From: Thuidium tamariscinum
Taxonomy: Eukaryota > Streptophyta > Bryopsida > Hypnales > Thuidiaceae
NCBI GenBank assembly: GCA_947034885.2
Contig: OZ019759.1
Span: 4,032,501-4,096,500 of the forward strand
Length of the DNA: 64,000 nt
Reading direction: 5' to 3'
Each line of letters begins with the position of its first letter. Position 1 is the stretch's first letter. Position numbers and translations under genes: made by a program. The notes below the pieces were generated by a model. The model saw only the letters and a program-made list of their open reading frames with translations. It was not told the origin of the DNA and did not search any database. Below are positions 11,097 to 22,165 of this stretch, in pieces.

Positions 11097-13990
11097 CCTT
11101 CCAATCCTTTTTAATTGGAATGTAATAATTTTCATGAAAACATAAATTCATATGCGTCAACTTCATGTTCTGTTATACAATGTATTACATCTTTACAATA
11201 TTTTTAAAGAAGGTTGATTACAAATGAGTTGAGGGTTAACAAAGGGATTTACCTTCTATGCTTACATTCTAGGTATTGCAATTTCTTACCATACATTTGG
11301 GCAATTCAATGTGTTTTGTGAGCTCCTCTGAAGTTAAAATTCCAAAAACTATGCTAATGAAATTTTAAACATTGTGTACTTCTTTAACTAGGTAGAAAAC
11401 ATGATTTTATTTAAGGACCCTAAAATAGCGGATGCAGTGGAGGTTTACTGAAAATGTTCAAATAAAACAAGTTGGTACAAGTATTTTGAGGTTGCAAGTG
11501 TTTGAAATCTAGAATATAGTGAGGCATTCGATGATTTCCGAGAGTTCTAAAATATTATAGAAAGTACTATAGTTTAATTTTTTGTTTTTAATATTGTTGT
11601 TCAGGTGTAAATTGTATCCTTCTTGAAAATGATGGCATTGCTAAATGATTCACTTATAAATATTACAGAAGAAACCAATCATATGCTTTCATAAGAAATG
11701 ACAGAGAAGTTGTTTTACATAAATTTCTCATGAAAAGGGATATCTTTTTCTTTCAGAGCTTTTGAAATGTTTTTGTTTACAAATTTGGAAGCCTAAACAA
11801 TGTAATAGTAAAAGATTGAACAAACGAGAGTCATCATTCATTTCGATTCTTTCAATACTAGTTTAAAGTGTGGAATTGTACATCATCAGGACTAATGACA
11901 ATCATGTCTCATGATTGTACAAGTGTATAGTTATTAAGTATGCTAGATGTTTGTGTCACCACAATGCAATGACCATGCCTTGTATAATAGAGGCCATCAT
12001 TGATTTGAAATGAAGCGAACATGATATTTGTCATAATGATACACTAGTGAAGACTCTAAATGCTCATGACTTATGCCTTAGTTTAGGATTTCATGTCTCT
12101 TTCTTTTTTTATATGTTACATGAGAAGGTGGATGAGGAATTCATAAGGGAATATAAAAATCTAAATTTGAAGAGAAGTTTGCAGTAGGTAATTAAAAAGT
12201 TGAAATCAGAATTTCTTAACTTATTATAATTTTTGTTTTGTCACCAGACATCATTCGTGCTATCATTATAAGTTCAGAATATTTCACAAATGAAGTTTTC
12301 AAAATTATTTTAAAATACATCTAGTACTATATTGAAGGGGTTTAGGATATTTTATAATTAAATCTCAGTCTCTTTCATAATCCTAGAAAAATGTTTGGAT
12401 GAAATTTTTTTTATCATCTTTTGATGTTTAACTTGTTCAAGTTTCCTAATGACTCTAAGTTTCATTTATGAATACCTAGCATGGATTCAAATGTTTGAAT
12501 TTGCAAATGCACGAAACTTAGAAAAGGAAAATGGAACTCAGATGTCTAATGTTTCAAATTCTTTTTCTATGACCGTACGCTCTTTGAACTGGAAGTATGT
12601 GGAAGGTAAACTCCTTTAAGTAAATGGTATTTCACATATATATTTTTTGTCACTTAGACACAGTTAAACTTTATATCGACTAGGTGATCTACAAAGACAT
12701 TGTACTTCAACATCACATGTAATCCCTACCCCTTTCATATCCTCGAAAACTTAAATCATTAAAATAATCTTGAACTAACCTCTAAACACTTGAGGTCTGT
12801 TTTTTGGCACTATAAAGTTTTCAGGTAGTTCACTACTCATAGAGTTTTTTTTCTTCTTTGCACTGCGTACACAAGATGTGCCCAAGGAGTAGCTTTAAGG
12901 CCTAAGTATATCCGTAACTTTCGACTTTGTGGTTAAAAAGGTATGGCATGAATTGTCGTTTTCTTTACTCGGAGGGTAGCTCGGGCAGCTGAGAAAACTT
13001 CTTTAGAAAACCTTATTTTTCAAAACTGAAATTCCAAATTGATTCTTTAGGTTTGTATAGACATGAGAAGCTTTGTTTCATTCCATTTAAATTAAGGAGT
13101 GAAAAGTTATGAGCAATTTTAGTTTGTAAGTAGATTTGGATTTTTTCAAAACCAACCCTAGGCTTGTTGTCTTCTAATTGTAGGTTGCATTGCAACATTG
13201 TGAAACACTGGTATACTGTATACTTTGTAAGCATGTCATTTTTCCCTCAAAATAATGTAGTTGTTTTAAAATGAAGATTTAGAAGATAATGGTAAAGACT
13301 GTTAAGTGATATGAAATATTCAAATACATGTGAAGTACTGGCCTTTGCAGCTTTTAGTTCTAGGGTGAATTTGTAGAGCAGGTTTTTACTACCAAACAGG
13401 ATTTGGGTAGAAAACATCTCCATTTTTTTTTAGTACATCTCCAAACAACTTTGAAATAAAGAAAAATATTAGATGAATTAGCTTAATTTTGGATGAAAAT
13501 AATGAAAAATATTAGATGAATTAGCCTAATTTTGGATGAAATGCATCATACACATCCAAAAAATTGTATGCGAGGTGCAAATTAGAGCGTGCGCAGAACA
13601 TTTGAAATCGCCACTATGACTATTGTCCAAACATGCATTAAAAGTATAGAAAAGCCCTATTGGGACCACTGAAAATTTGGCAATTTATGTGAAAGGATGT
13701 TCATGTAGGTTCGGTGTAGGCTTTTTTGAGGAAGCTGCAACCAGCCCTTTTTTTTTGGGCGATATGGTGCTAGGAAGCACCATTTCCAAAAAAAAACTAT
13801 TTTTCGCTAGAAAAGTATCGAAAAAAGTAACCTTTCTTCGCTAGAAATTTACCATTTTCATGAAAACCGTGGATGACATCGCCAAATTTAGATGATACAG
13901 TGTATGAATATAAATATAAAGTATTTTTTAGTGCAAAAGTTGGATGAATGTAGAAATACAATGCTTCACCAGTTTAAAAGAATGCCATGT
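11097..13990. other. AT-rich spacer of composite element 1, no gene seen
   Basis: Nearly 2.9 kb of AT-rich DNA without a supportable gene. The only structure I noticed is a short local duplication at 13445-13540 (aaaaatattagatgaattagc..taattttggatgaaa, twice about 50 bp apart). The corresponding spacer in composite element 2 (42.95-45.28 kb and 52.7 kb on) is equally gene-free. Confidence 0.45.
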
Positions 13991-14020
13991 TGGCACTTTC
14001 ACAAAAAGAAAAAAAAAGGG

Positions 14021-14165
14021 CTGGCCGCAACCCGGACGTTAGGTTCGGGAAGTTTTTTGGCGGCTTGGGGCTGCCCGCAACCTGGACGTCAGGTTCGGGA
14101 TTTTTTTTGACGGCTCGGGGCTGCCCGCAACCCGGACCTCAGGTTCGGGAATTTTTTTGGCAGCT
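14021..14165 (+). repeat. GC-rich tandem repeat, about 3 units of 55-60 bp
   Basis: Unit 'gctgcccgcaacccggac.tcaggttcggga.ttttttt.gcggctcgg' occurs three times (from about 14022, 14080 and 14130), with T-runs varying in length. It marks a sharp rise in GC just before the cassette II promoter/leader region. Confidence 0.8.
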
Positions 14166-14466
14166 CAAGGAGGGTCAGCTGGCGGCTTGGGGTGCGGTAT
14201 GGTAGATCATCTTCCTCCGCGCGCAATTCTCTCATTGTGTGCTTTCGAATTTGCGTGGGTGTTCTCGTTCATCGGGGTTTACGGAGATTTGTTTTCTTCC
14301 GCTCTACTTCACAACCTTCTCTTGATTTGTCTCGTGAGTAGGGGCAGGCGAGTTCTCGCGAGTTGGGGCGGGCCAGATCCTATAAATTCCGAAGCTTTCA
14401 TTGAGAGTAGCGGGAATTCTTGTCTTCATTCCTAGAGTGTCATTTGGGTTTACGGTGAGTGCATTT

Positions 14467-14556
14467 GGGTGTGCATTGCGTCGCAGGGGTCCGATCGGGT
14501 GTGCATCGCGTAGAGGGGTCCGATCGGTTGTGCATTGCGGTGGAGTGGTCCCATTA
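14467..14556 (+). repeat. Short tandem repeat, three units of about 30 bp
   Basis: GGTGTGCATTGCG...GGGTCCGATC is repeated three times with small changes, in the non-coding leader of cassette II. It is comparable in position, but not in sequence, to the leader repeat of cassette I at 905-1090. Confidence 0.7.
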
Positions 14557-15245
14557 GGTAGCTCTCTTGCAGCATTGGAGAGCATTGCAGAGCTGCTAGG
14601 GTTTTCAAGTTTTTTATCAGACCCGTGAGCGTGTGACTACTGCACGGTTTGGAGGCGTTGTCGGATTTGTTGCGCCAAGGATTTCCGGATTCCTTGTACA
14701 GGTGATTTCGACTGCCTTTGTGTGTGTCTGTTGAACTGAGATGTGTTGCATTGTTGAAGTTCCAATCCTGCCTCATTGCTTGGGCTTCAAACCGCAATTT
14801 GTACTGCCTTTCTACAATTCTGTTTTCGTAGTTCCTGTTTGCAGTCCTCCGAAAGTGAGTGTCTGTTTTTGGAACAGTAGTGTGTAGTTTAGGGTTTAAG
14901 AAAATTATGTGAAGACTTTAGCTGATTGAATTCACTAACAAAAGCTTTGAACTATCCAGGATCTTCTGTTTTGTAATCGACATAGTTTTGCATGCTTTAG
15001 CCCTCCAATTGCAGAGGTTTTTACAGTATTTCTCACATTTGGTAAGCTATTACAGAACCTTTCTACAATTCTGTTATTCGATTGAATACCTTTATGTTGT
15101 TTCGTAGTATATGGGTGTAGGATGTTTTTTCTTTCTACTGTAAATTAGGGTTTAGGCACGGGGTTTAGGGTATAAGTGTATTAAAAAACAGAATATAACA
15201 ACATAATTTTTATGGAATTAGGGTTCGGGGAGAGAAAATAGCCAG

Positions 15246-15848
15246 TATCCTCGTATCGGTGATAAAATTAAAAGCACAGAGGTGAAGCCAAACTAAATAC
15301 TTAGGGTTTTAGAACAGAGAGAATGTTATCCTCGACCCAACGATACAACCAAAAGTGTGCATTTGAGAATTTTATCCCAGAGTGTAGTTATCATCGAATC
15401 GAGGATACTACCCAAACACGCTAACCAATGAACCTGAACACTAAAACCGTACAAATGTATTAGAAAAAAGTAACAAAGTAACATAAATCTCAAATCAACA
15501 TAAATATCCAAAATTCCATCGCGTTCCTCACTTCAATAACATGATTTCAAAGTTTGCTCTCTGTACATTATATCGTGAATTAGTGTAGTTATCCTCGATA
15601 CAATGATAGATCCTACATTCTGTTAGAAGAATTAGTTCATATTAAGAATTTGTAGACAGATCTCTCATGGTACAAACTGTAGAGTGCAAGAAGTAACTTA
15701 TAACTAAATCCCGATATTATGAATGCTGGATGTGAGAATGTAACTTCCTTCTCGTTCAAAATGGATTAAGCTGGCATTCTTCCATAGCTTTTTGGTTAGT
15801 GAAACACTTATTAGTAAAGTATTACGTCTTATCATCGAGTTGACGATA
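15246..15848 (+). repeat. Cluster of five type-II palindromes in the cassette II leader
   Basis: TATC-type palindromes, mostly imperfect, at 15246-15264, 15327-15345, 15389-15407 (TATCATCGAATCGAGGATA), 15590-15608 and 15830-15848 (TATCATCGAGTTGACGATA). The last lies 40 bp before the acceptor GATGCAG that precedes the first coding exon. The stretch is interpreted as leader intron. Confidence 0.8.
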
Positions 15849-15897
15849 ACATTGTCATGACTAACGATACATGTGCTCATAATGATGCAGAATTTCA

Positions 15898-18800
15898 ATG
15901 GGGACAGCAGAGGACTATGATTACTCCCTCACGGCTGACCATCTTCAGCCGTTCATTAACCCCTTGCAGGACGAGCCATTCATTTCAGAAATGCAAGAAA
16001 CTTATGGGACCCTGTGGGAGTTCAAGAGTCATATCTACACCTGGTGTTTTGGGGTGAACCGGTTTAGGAACTACGTGTACCTGCGTTACTGTGTTGAAGG
16101 AACCACCGTGTATATGCCCTGGAATACAAAAGAGGGGTGACTCTCATTGAAGACCATCACAAAGACTTTGTTGTGATCATCCTGCAAGAAATAGACGATG
16201 CTGGCAACGTCAAGGATCACAGTCATTCCATCGTTTTGAACGTGAATTCATATCACGGGAAATTCGATATAGACAATTTAATAACATTCCTGGAAGGCTG
16301 GGCGATGGAGTCATTGAACGTGCATTTTTTGAAAGCTGGGTACGTTCCTTGGAAGAACAGCATTGTTAAGTCCAATGCCACTCGACTGCGCCTCATTTTC
16401 CAAACATTGGATCGTTACGCTATGGAACACGTAGAGAAGCAACCTGTCATTGGTCGTCCCACTGAGCAGAGACAACGTCCAGTGAACCTTGATCAAGGTA
16501 GAAGAACTGTGACTAGTGCCGGGTCAGGGAGCAAAGCTTCAAAACCTCGTCAGTCGAGATCTGAACCCAAGAAAAGGAACCCTCCTCCACAAGAAGGTGA
16601 GTCAAGCAGGAAAAGAAAGAAGAGCCTTTCGTCTGTAGCAGCTACTGCCAACAGCTCCGCTTCCGCACTCACTATTGTATCAGGGGGTGCAACAAAATCT
16701 GAGCCCGAGATTCCAGACTTTAAGAAGTTTGACGAGATTCAGAAGAAGTTCTGGGCTGAGCATAGAAAGTGCTTTCTGTTTGATGAAGAGACAATGAAAG
16801 TTGACATCAAACAGTGCGATGAGGCGCGTCTCGAGTACGTGATTCGTACTCTTCAGAGAGACATTCTGGAGGCCGTGAAGAGGGAGCTCATCTAGCTTAT
16901 AGACGTCAAACAAAGGGAGAAAGTGTGCCTTACTCCAGTGGGTTTGGATGGAAACCTATTGCCCCAGAAACCAAGGAAGTGGGATGATATTAAGGCTGGC
17001 CGCTTCATGATTATTAATGGCCAGCATAGCATAAAAGCTTCTCAAGAGCTGCAACTAGGCGGCTGTGGGGAAGCCAGGAAGGTGGAACTAAAGACCTGGG
17101 ATGCTTACATCGTATGGTCTATGAACGATAACCAATTAAGAAACATATCGAAGTTCTATAACTGCACCAATCACTTAAACCACGCTCAACCGACGTGGGG
17201 CAACCAAGTAATTAGTTGCAAAAGGATTTGGGTTACTTACGGTCGTTCGACTGACACGAAATCAGAGGATGGGACACGAAAAAATGGAGCAACAATTGAC
17301 CTGGTGAAATATAAGGTGAGTATCATCAACTCAATGATATCTTAGGTTCAGTGTAGGTGTTCAATCTTGCATTCTTCATGGTGAAGAAGTAAAATTCTAT
17401 AAATTTTTTCACAGATGGTAATTGTACAAATGCTTGGATTGTCCTCGAGTCGACGATATGGCATGATCACCTGCAAAATGTTTGACAAATTATATTGTGA
17501 ATCGTTTTGCAGAATTTCACTGGCGCTGTCATCAAGCGGTTCAGAAATATAAACCCGGACAAGGATGGCGCCTCCATTAGTGGAACCTCAAATCTCAAGA
17601 ATGAGATCCAAATAATCACCCTGCTAGACAACCTGTGGGAGTTCTGGGAGAGCTTTTTGATGAAGCACTCCGACGGTGACTTGGTTGACCCCGTGACTTT
17701 GGAGCCATTTAAAGCGAACAAGCTCTTCAAAGCAAAGAGCATGTCATTGAAGAGGGAGTTCTTCAAGCACTGCGGACACTTCACGGACGAGGACTTCGGT
17801 GTCAGCGCACAACACTTGCTCGGTTTGACCCTAGGACGGATTTCTAAATATCCGAAGGTCTCCGTCGTGTCGACCAGAGTTCTAGTTCCTGACAACATGA
17901 CCCACAAGAAGTGGGTCGAGCGCAGGAAGCGTAAAAAGGTTGTGCTACAAGATCTAATGGCAATTAACCCAAGCTTGAAGTTCATCACAGCTGGTGGTGA
18001 AGTTCTGAATGAGACCTGGAAGTCTTGGAAGGCCAGACATCAGTTCACCTCAGCTTCATGGGACTTCCTGCTAATGCACCCGAGCGTTGATTACTTCAAG
18101 AGGCGATTGAGGAACGACGCATGGTTGAAGCGCGCGAAGGACCTGGAGAACCAATTTCTCGCGATTCTGCACATGTTTCAGCGTTTCATGAAGCTGAAGT
18201 ATCAGCTTCCTGATCCGTCTGGTGGTGTTCAAATTAGAGGCGTGGACTACTTGAAGATGGCACTCGTAACAAGCTCCAATTACCGGTACGTGAATCGAGA
18301 GGTGAACTTCGCCCTCGTCGATTTCAAGGTGGCTCCAAGAGAGAAGCCCACAGACACAAGCAGTGCCATAGGTCGTTTCCTGACCTTTCTGTGGGAGAAT
18401 CTTTCGCCAAAAATGAATGAAGCCAACGTGTGGCTCTTCATTTTGCGGGGATCAGATGACATCGAAGCCGCAAAGGCCTTTGCGTTGCTTCATATGACAG
18501 AGTATGACAACGTTTTGTCTACGTACCATCCAGCTAAAGCTGAGCTTCTGGACAATGTGACCTCTCGAGGGACGGCTCCCAACGTGCCCTTCCTCTTCCT
18601 ATTCAAAGAGAATAACGAGTTCGCGGCGTCCAGTCAAGCGCTCCTAAAGTCAAGTTATTCGACTGTCCCAACTAATGTATATTACTCAGATTGGGGGAAG
18701 AATACTGAAGCGAAGTGGAGGATTAATCCCACCGAACTCTTTATGGAGTTTTATTTGGACATCCTTCACGATTTTGCGAAGTCAGAGGAGAACGTCCTCG

Positions 18801-19277
18801 GCATTTACGTAGGGGCGAAGTTCATGCTCGCAGCTAAAGTGAGTACCTGACCCTTTCTGGAAGTTATCCTCGAATCGATGATATCGTCTTTTGTTTTCCC
18901 CTAAATTATGCAGACATCGGGTGTTGGTAATTGGCTTAGTGAAATCTGGTATCATCGACTTGATGATACCCGTCGCGGCGGCCACGATATCAAGTTCCTT
19001 GATGATGTTCTAATAGAACTGGTTTTCGTATTTTGTAGATGTTTGGGGCCTTCTACTATGGATTCGTTGACAGGAGTGAGGTGAAGTCCTACAAAGCGAT
19101 CTCTTCTCTAGCAGAGAAGATGGATAAAAGGGACTTCATGATTGGGAATTCGCCATACTCCTTGAATTACGTGAAGCCTCAATCACGTGGTCCAATTATA
19201 GTACGATCGGACTCGCCACCATCGCCGGCTACTACTTTTGTCTCCCCAGCTCAGTAGTTCGACCTTCTTCTCGGGTG
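15898..19277 (+). CDS. Cassette II: N-terminal domain, ParB-like motif and diverged beta-class DNA-methyltransferase-like region (3 exons; one frameshift, in-frame TAGs)
   Basis: Exons: 15898-17315, 17513-18838 and 19039 to TGA 19275-19277, about 990 residues. The N-terminus holds ETYGTLWEFKSHIYTW and GVNRFRNYVYLRY (unknown domain), then a Ser/Lys-rich linker. FMIINGQHSIKAS (about residues 370-383) resembles the ParB/DGQHR nucleotide-binding box. Exons 2-3 follow the motif order of beta-class N4/N6 methyltransferases. NFALVDFKVAP stands where D/N-P-P-Y is expected, ANVWLFILRGSDD matches the next strand, and ENVLGIYVGAKFMLAAK then MFGAFYYGFVD matches the X-I region (VLDpFxGsGtt..AA...gr..vGiE). 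The canonical PPY and GxG residues are missing, so methylation activity is doubtful. Defects: one base missing in a G-run near 16136, TAG at 16893 (Gln in cassette III) and TAG at 19255. Domain naming is by eye, from motif order. Confidence 0.6.
17316..17512 (+). other. Intron 1 of cassette II, with two palindromes
   Basis: Starts GTGAGT after codon AAG and ends TTTTGCAG, phase 0. A palindrome (TATCATCAACTCAATGATA, 17321-17339) begins five bases after the donor, and a second (TCCTCGAGTCGACGATA core) is at about 17440-17458. Cassette I has an intron at the same place (23866-23991), with an AGCT-type palindrome nine bases after its donor. Confidence 0.8.
18839..19038 (+). other. Intron 2 of cassette II, with palindromes
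   Basis: GTGAGT donor after LAAK and TTTGTAG acceptor before ATG-TTT, phase 0. It splits the methyltransferase-like X-I region between LAAK and MFGAFYYGFVD. Palindromes lie at 18865-18883 (TATCCTCGAATCGATGATA) and 18950-18968 (TATCATCGACTTGATGATA), with a weaker one at 18988-19006. The intron position is identical in cassette I (25336-25524) and in cassette III (before 61790). Confidence 0.85.
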
Positions 19278-20624
19278 ACAGAAAACGTTGGCCCACATGT
19301 AATACCAGATCCGGGGGTCCAGGGAATTGACGAGTATGGAACAAACACGTTCTAGATATATCTCTGGACGTCAGTACCTGCTGTTGGCGACAAGGCTACA
19401 CAACCCGCTATGCCTGAACCTAATGAGCTGGAGGTTTTGGAGATTGTGGAGCATTAGCCTTCTCCACGAGCACCGTTGAATTCTGCTACAGCCGAGCATG
19501 ACGAGTCCCAGGATGACGAGAGTATGGAGATAGACTCAGAATTCGAGCGGCAACAGGTGAAGCGGAGAACGAAATGTCGAGAGGAAGAGGACTCCCTGGG
19601 CCTCGAAGGCGAGGAAGACTCGTTCCTAAAGTCGCCTGTGAAGGAAGGGGACGACGAATCCGAAGATGAAGATGTAGTCATGCAAGAAAGGAGGCTTCCC
19701 ATCGGTGAGGTGGATGTAGAAGGGAGGCCTCTCTTTTATGATTTTGGGGATGATGACGACCCCATGGACCATCCCTACGATTCGGATCATGACGACGACG
19801 ACCACGATGCTCCTCCGAAGTAGAAGGAACCGAAACCCTTAGTCCTCCCCGATGACAGAACGATCAAAGTGGAAAAGGACTACTGGGCAGAGCAAGAGGA
19901 GGTGAGAAGAAAGCGGATCGAGAGGACAGAGGAGAAGAAAGCAAAGGACAAGCTGCTGGAGGAAACAAACGCCAAACTCATCGCTGTCACGTAAGAGTCC
20001 GTGCAGTCGAAGGAGAAGATGTCTGCGCTGGAGCTGAAGTTGCAAAGGCTCTCTCAACTAGTAGAGAATCAGTTTGGTCCAACGGCTATCCAATCGCAGC
20101 TTTCCTCGCCTGCCCCACCTGCCGTCCCAGTTCCTCCTCCAGTGCAGCAGCTGGTTTCTGGGCCTCCGTATCCTCAACTCGAGGATACCTCCCAAGTCGT
20201 TTCCTTAATTGACACTGAAGTCGTCGAATGCACTCCTGCATCCCAGCTCAGGGTGAGGATGGCATCTCCGCAGGTGGCTGCATTTGAGGTGGCAGTACCT
20301 CAATCGCAAGGACCTGCTCAAGAACAGGCTTGAGATTATCGTCGACTCGACGATATCGATAAAGTCGCGAAGGAGCAGCCCTCGAGTTCAGTATCGGCGC
20401 CTGAACTTGATACGATTGAATAGGTGCATGAGCCCATGCAGACCTCCTCTCCGGTCGAAGAGGAGGAGAGATTGGACTATGGGGAGAACGACCCCGATGA
20501 AATCGTCCTCGGGGAAGGGGAAGATGAAGTTGTTGCGATGGACCTTGAAGATCAAGGTCCTCTCAACCCGGCACAACCGGCGCAGGTACAATCCTCTGGT
20601 CCTTACGCTTTTGATTGAATATGA
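19275..20624 (+). CDS. Cassette II: acidic, coiled-coil linker region with in-frame stops
   Basis: One frame stays open over about 450 codons apart from TAG 19353, TAG 19455, TAG 19821, TAA 19992, TGA 20331 and TAG 20421. Cassette III aligns through most of it: RENVGPHV, the acidic run with DDDD, KVEKD(Y/H)W and a Lys/Glu-rich coiled coil. At 19353 the sister codon is CAA (Gln). At 19992 both copies have a stop, TAA here and TAG in cassette III. Junction with the preceding exon is unclear: a conserved TGA (19275) and a few-base length difference suggest either a gene end or a lost splice. It may be part of the same protein as the methyltransferase-like region, since in cassette I these parts share one frame. 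No enzymatic motif is seen; a scaffold role is a guess. Two palindromes (20169-20187 and 20337-20355) lie within it. Confidence 0.45.
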
Positions 20625-21094
20625 AAACACGAGATAAGGTGCCTTACCTTCTAGAAATGAGATGTTCTTCAGAGAATTGTAATTCTTATAATGATCTGTC
20701 ATGTCTCATAGGAGGGAGTTGCCACTCCTTGACATCCTGGCACTGACAGAGAACCCATTTGTGGCGGACAGAATGTAGTATAATGTAGAGTAGTCCTCGA
20801 GTGTACAGCCTTAACGGCATTAAAATTTTGAAAATGTATTTTATACACCGTGTAAATAAAATCTTGGAATTTACAATCTACACAAGTGTGTATGTCTAAT
20901 TGAATTCCCTTATCAATGTTTTTGGTTCAGCTCAAGGTTAGTGTAAGCTTGCATCACCCGCTACCCATGAAGCCAATTCCTAAAGGAAGGGCGCAGTCCA
21001 GTAGCGAGTTGCAATGCGTCTCTCCCTATTTTGGCTTTACCAGTCTTGCAATTATTCAGGTAACTCCAATTCTTTGTTGTTTTGGTTTGATCAG
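20625..21094 (+). other. Probable intron/short exon region between linker and HAD domain
   Basis: AT-rich with GT- and AG-like sites (ATTCAG|GTAACT near 21060, GATCAG|GTAAGA near 21095), but I cannot place exon borders with confidence. No palindrome of the dominant type is present. Confidence 0.3.
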
Positions 21095-21122
21095 GTAAGA
21101 TCGGAGGGAGGAAAGGAGGTCA

Positions 21123-21934
21123 TGCGGACGATTGAGCGTCCGATCATGCCTCCGCTGAGGAGGAAGTGGCTGAACATTGTCTTCGACCTGAACGGGGTGC
21201 TCTATCACTCCTCGTTGGCGAAATTCGACAAAGAATTCAAGCACTACAAGGTCGAAGACAATGTTCTCAACCATCGGTACCCGACCATCATCGGGTCCAA
21301 GGCTGTATTTGCTAGGCAGGACGTCGGCGAATTTCTGAAATAGGTGTCTGAAATCGCGAATAAGGTCGTGGTCTGGTCCTCAATGTACAAGTATAACGCG
21401 GAGGCCATCGCGGGACACTTGTTCTCAAGGTGTAGACCTCCCTACAAAGTCCTAGGACAGGAAAACTATACCAAGATAGAGTACAGTCCCGGGAAGTTCT
21501 TCCATCGTGGTCCGAAAGAATTGAACATGAAAGTGCTAAAGCATGGTCTGTTCGACACTATCAGTAATGTAGGGCCGTCGTTTTCGACGGAGGACACCCT
21601 GCTCATTGACGACTCTCCCGAAAAGAGTGTCTGCAATGAGACCGGGAACTCCATCTTCCTGGAGACCTGGAGCTACCTTAATCAGAGGGATGACGTCTTC
21701 ATGGGACAGCTGCTCCCGTGGCTCCGACGGTTGCATTTGGGGTGCAACCCCCATGGGGGGTTGCTGCGATACGTAGACAAGAATAGGATAGGCAATAACC
21801 CCCTCTCCCGCGACCATTTTCATCTCACGGAAATCCTTGAGGTCATGAGGGAGTCAGCGGATTGCATGAACACTCGTTTCAAAGTGCCCATCGCAGGTCT
21901 CACCATCGAGAGACGCCGTCGTTGTAGAAAATAG
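21123..21934 (+). CDS. Cassette II: FCP1/NLI-like HAD phosphatase domain
   Basis: The frame reads RRKWLNIVFDLNGVLYHSS, with motif I DLNGVL: nucleophile-position Asp at 21185, and Asn where FCP1/SCP enzymes have the second Asp. VVVWSSM (motif II), the Lys-rich stretch after VLGQENYTKIEYSPG (motif III region) and TLLIDDSPEKSV (motif IV, Asp pair at 21608-21613) follow in the right order. This family dephosphorylates Ser/Thr residues, classically of the RNA polymerase II tail. The target here is unknown, and the D-to-N change at position +2 may impair acid/base catalysis. A TAG at 21341 falls where cassette I has Glu; TAG at 21932 ends the frame. The start is uncertain: ATG 21123 is the first Met before motif I, but the domain is probably an internal exon of the cassette. 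Confidence 0.65.
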
Positions 21935-22165
21935 ATTTTTTTGATTGTAGAATTAGGCATCGAGGGAGTCCAGGCAAATGGTAACTAATTTTTTATATAC
22001 GTAACGTTTTTTTGTAAAATAAATATAATGTTTTTTCATGGCATTCTACGTTCATCTTGAAAATCTTGTGCTTCATCGATCTTGATGCATAGCAAGTTCC
22101 AGATGTATCCGTGTACTTATAGCAAGGATCGTCTTTGGATTTGCATTGTTACTATTTTATTGCAG

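Noticed and set aside
10933..11145. Gene inside the 177-bp satellite
   Set aside because: The frame exists only because the period is a multiple of three. It contains no start context or domain and repeats with every unit.
13892..14435. Three overlapping small frames at the GC-rich tandem repeat
   Set aside because: They arise from the repeated GC-rich unit; composition and overlap are not gene-like.
15898..19277. Bacterial or phage contamination because of ParB/methyltransferase motifs
   Set aside because: Introns with GT-AG borders at conserved positions in three diverged copies, and TIR-bounded context, place the gene in a eukaryotic genome.
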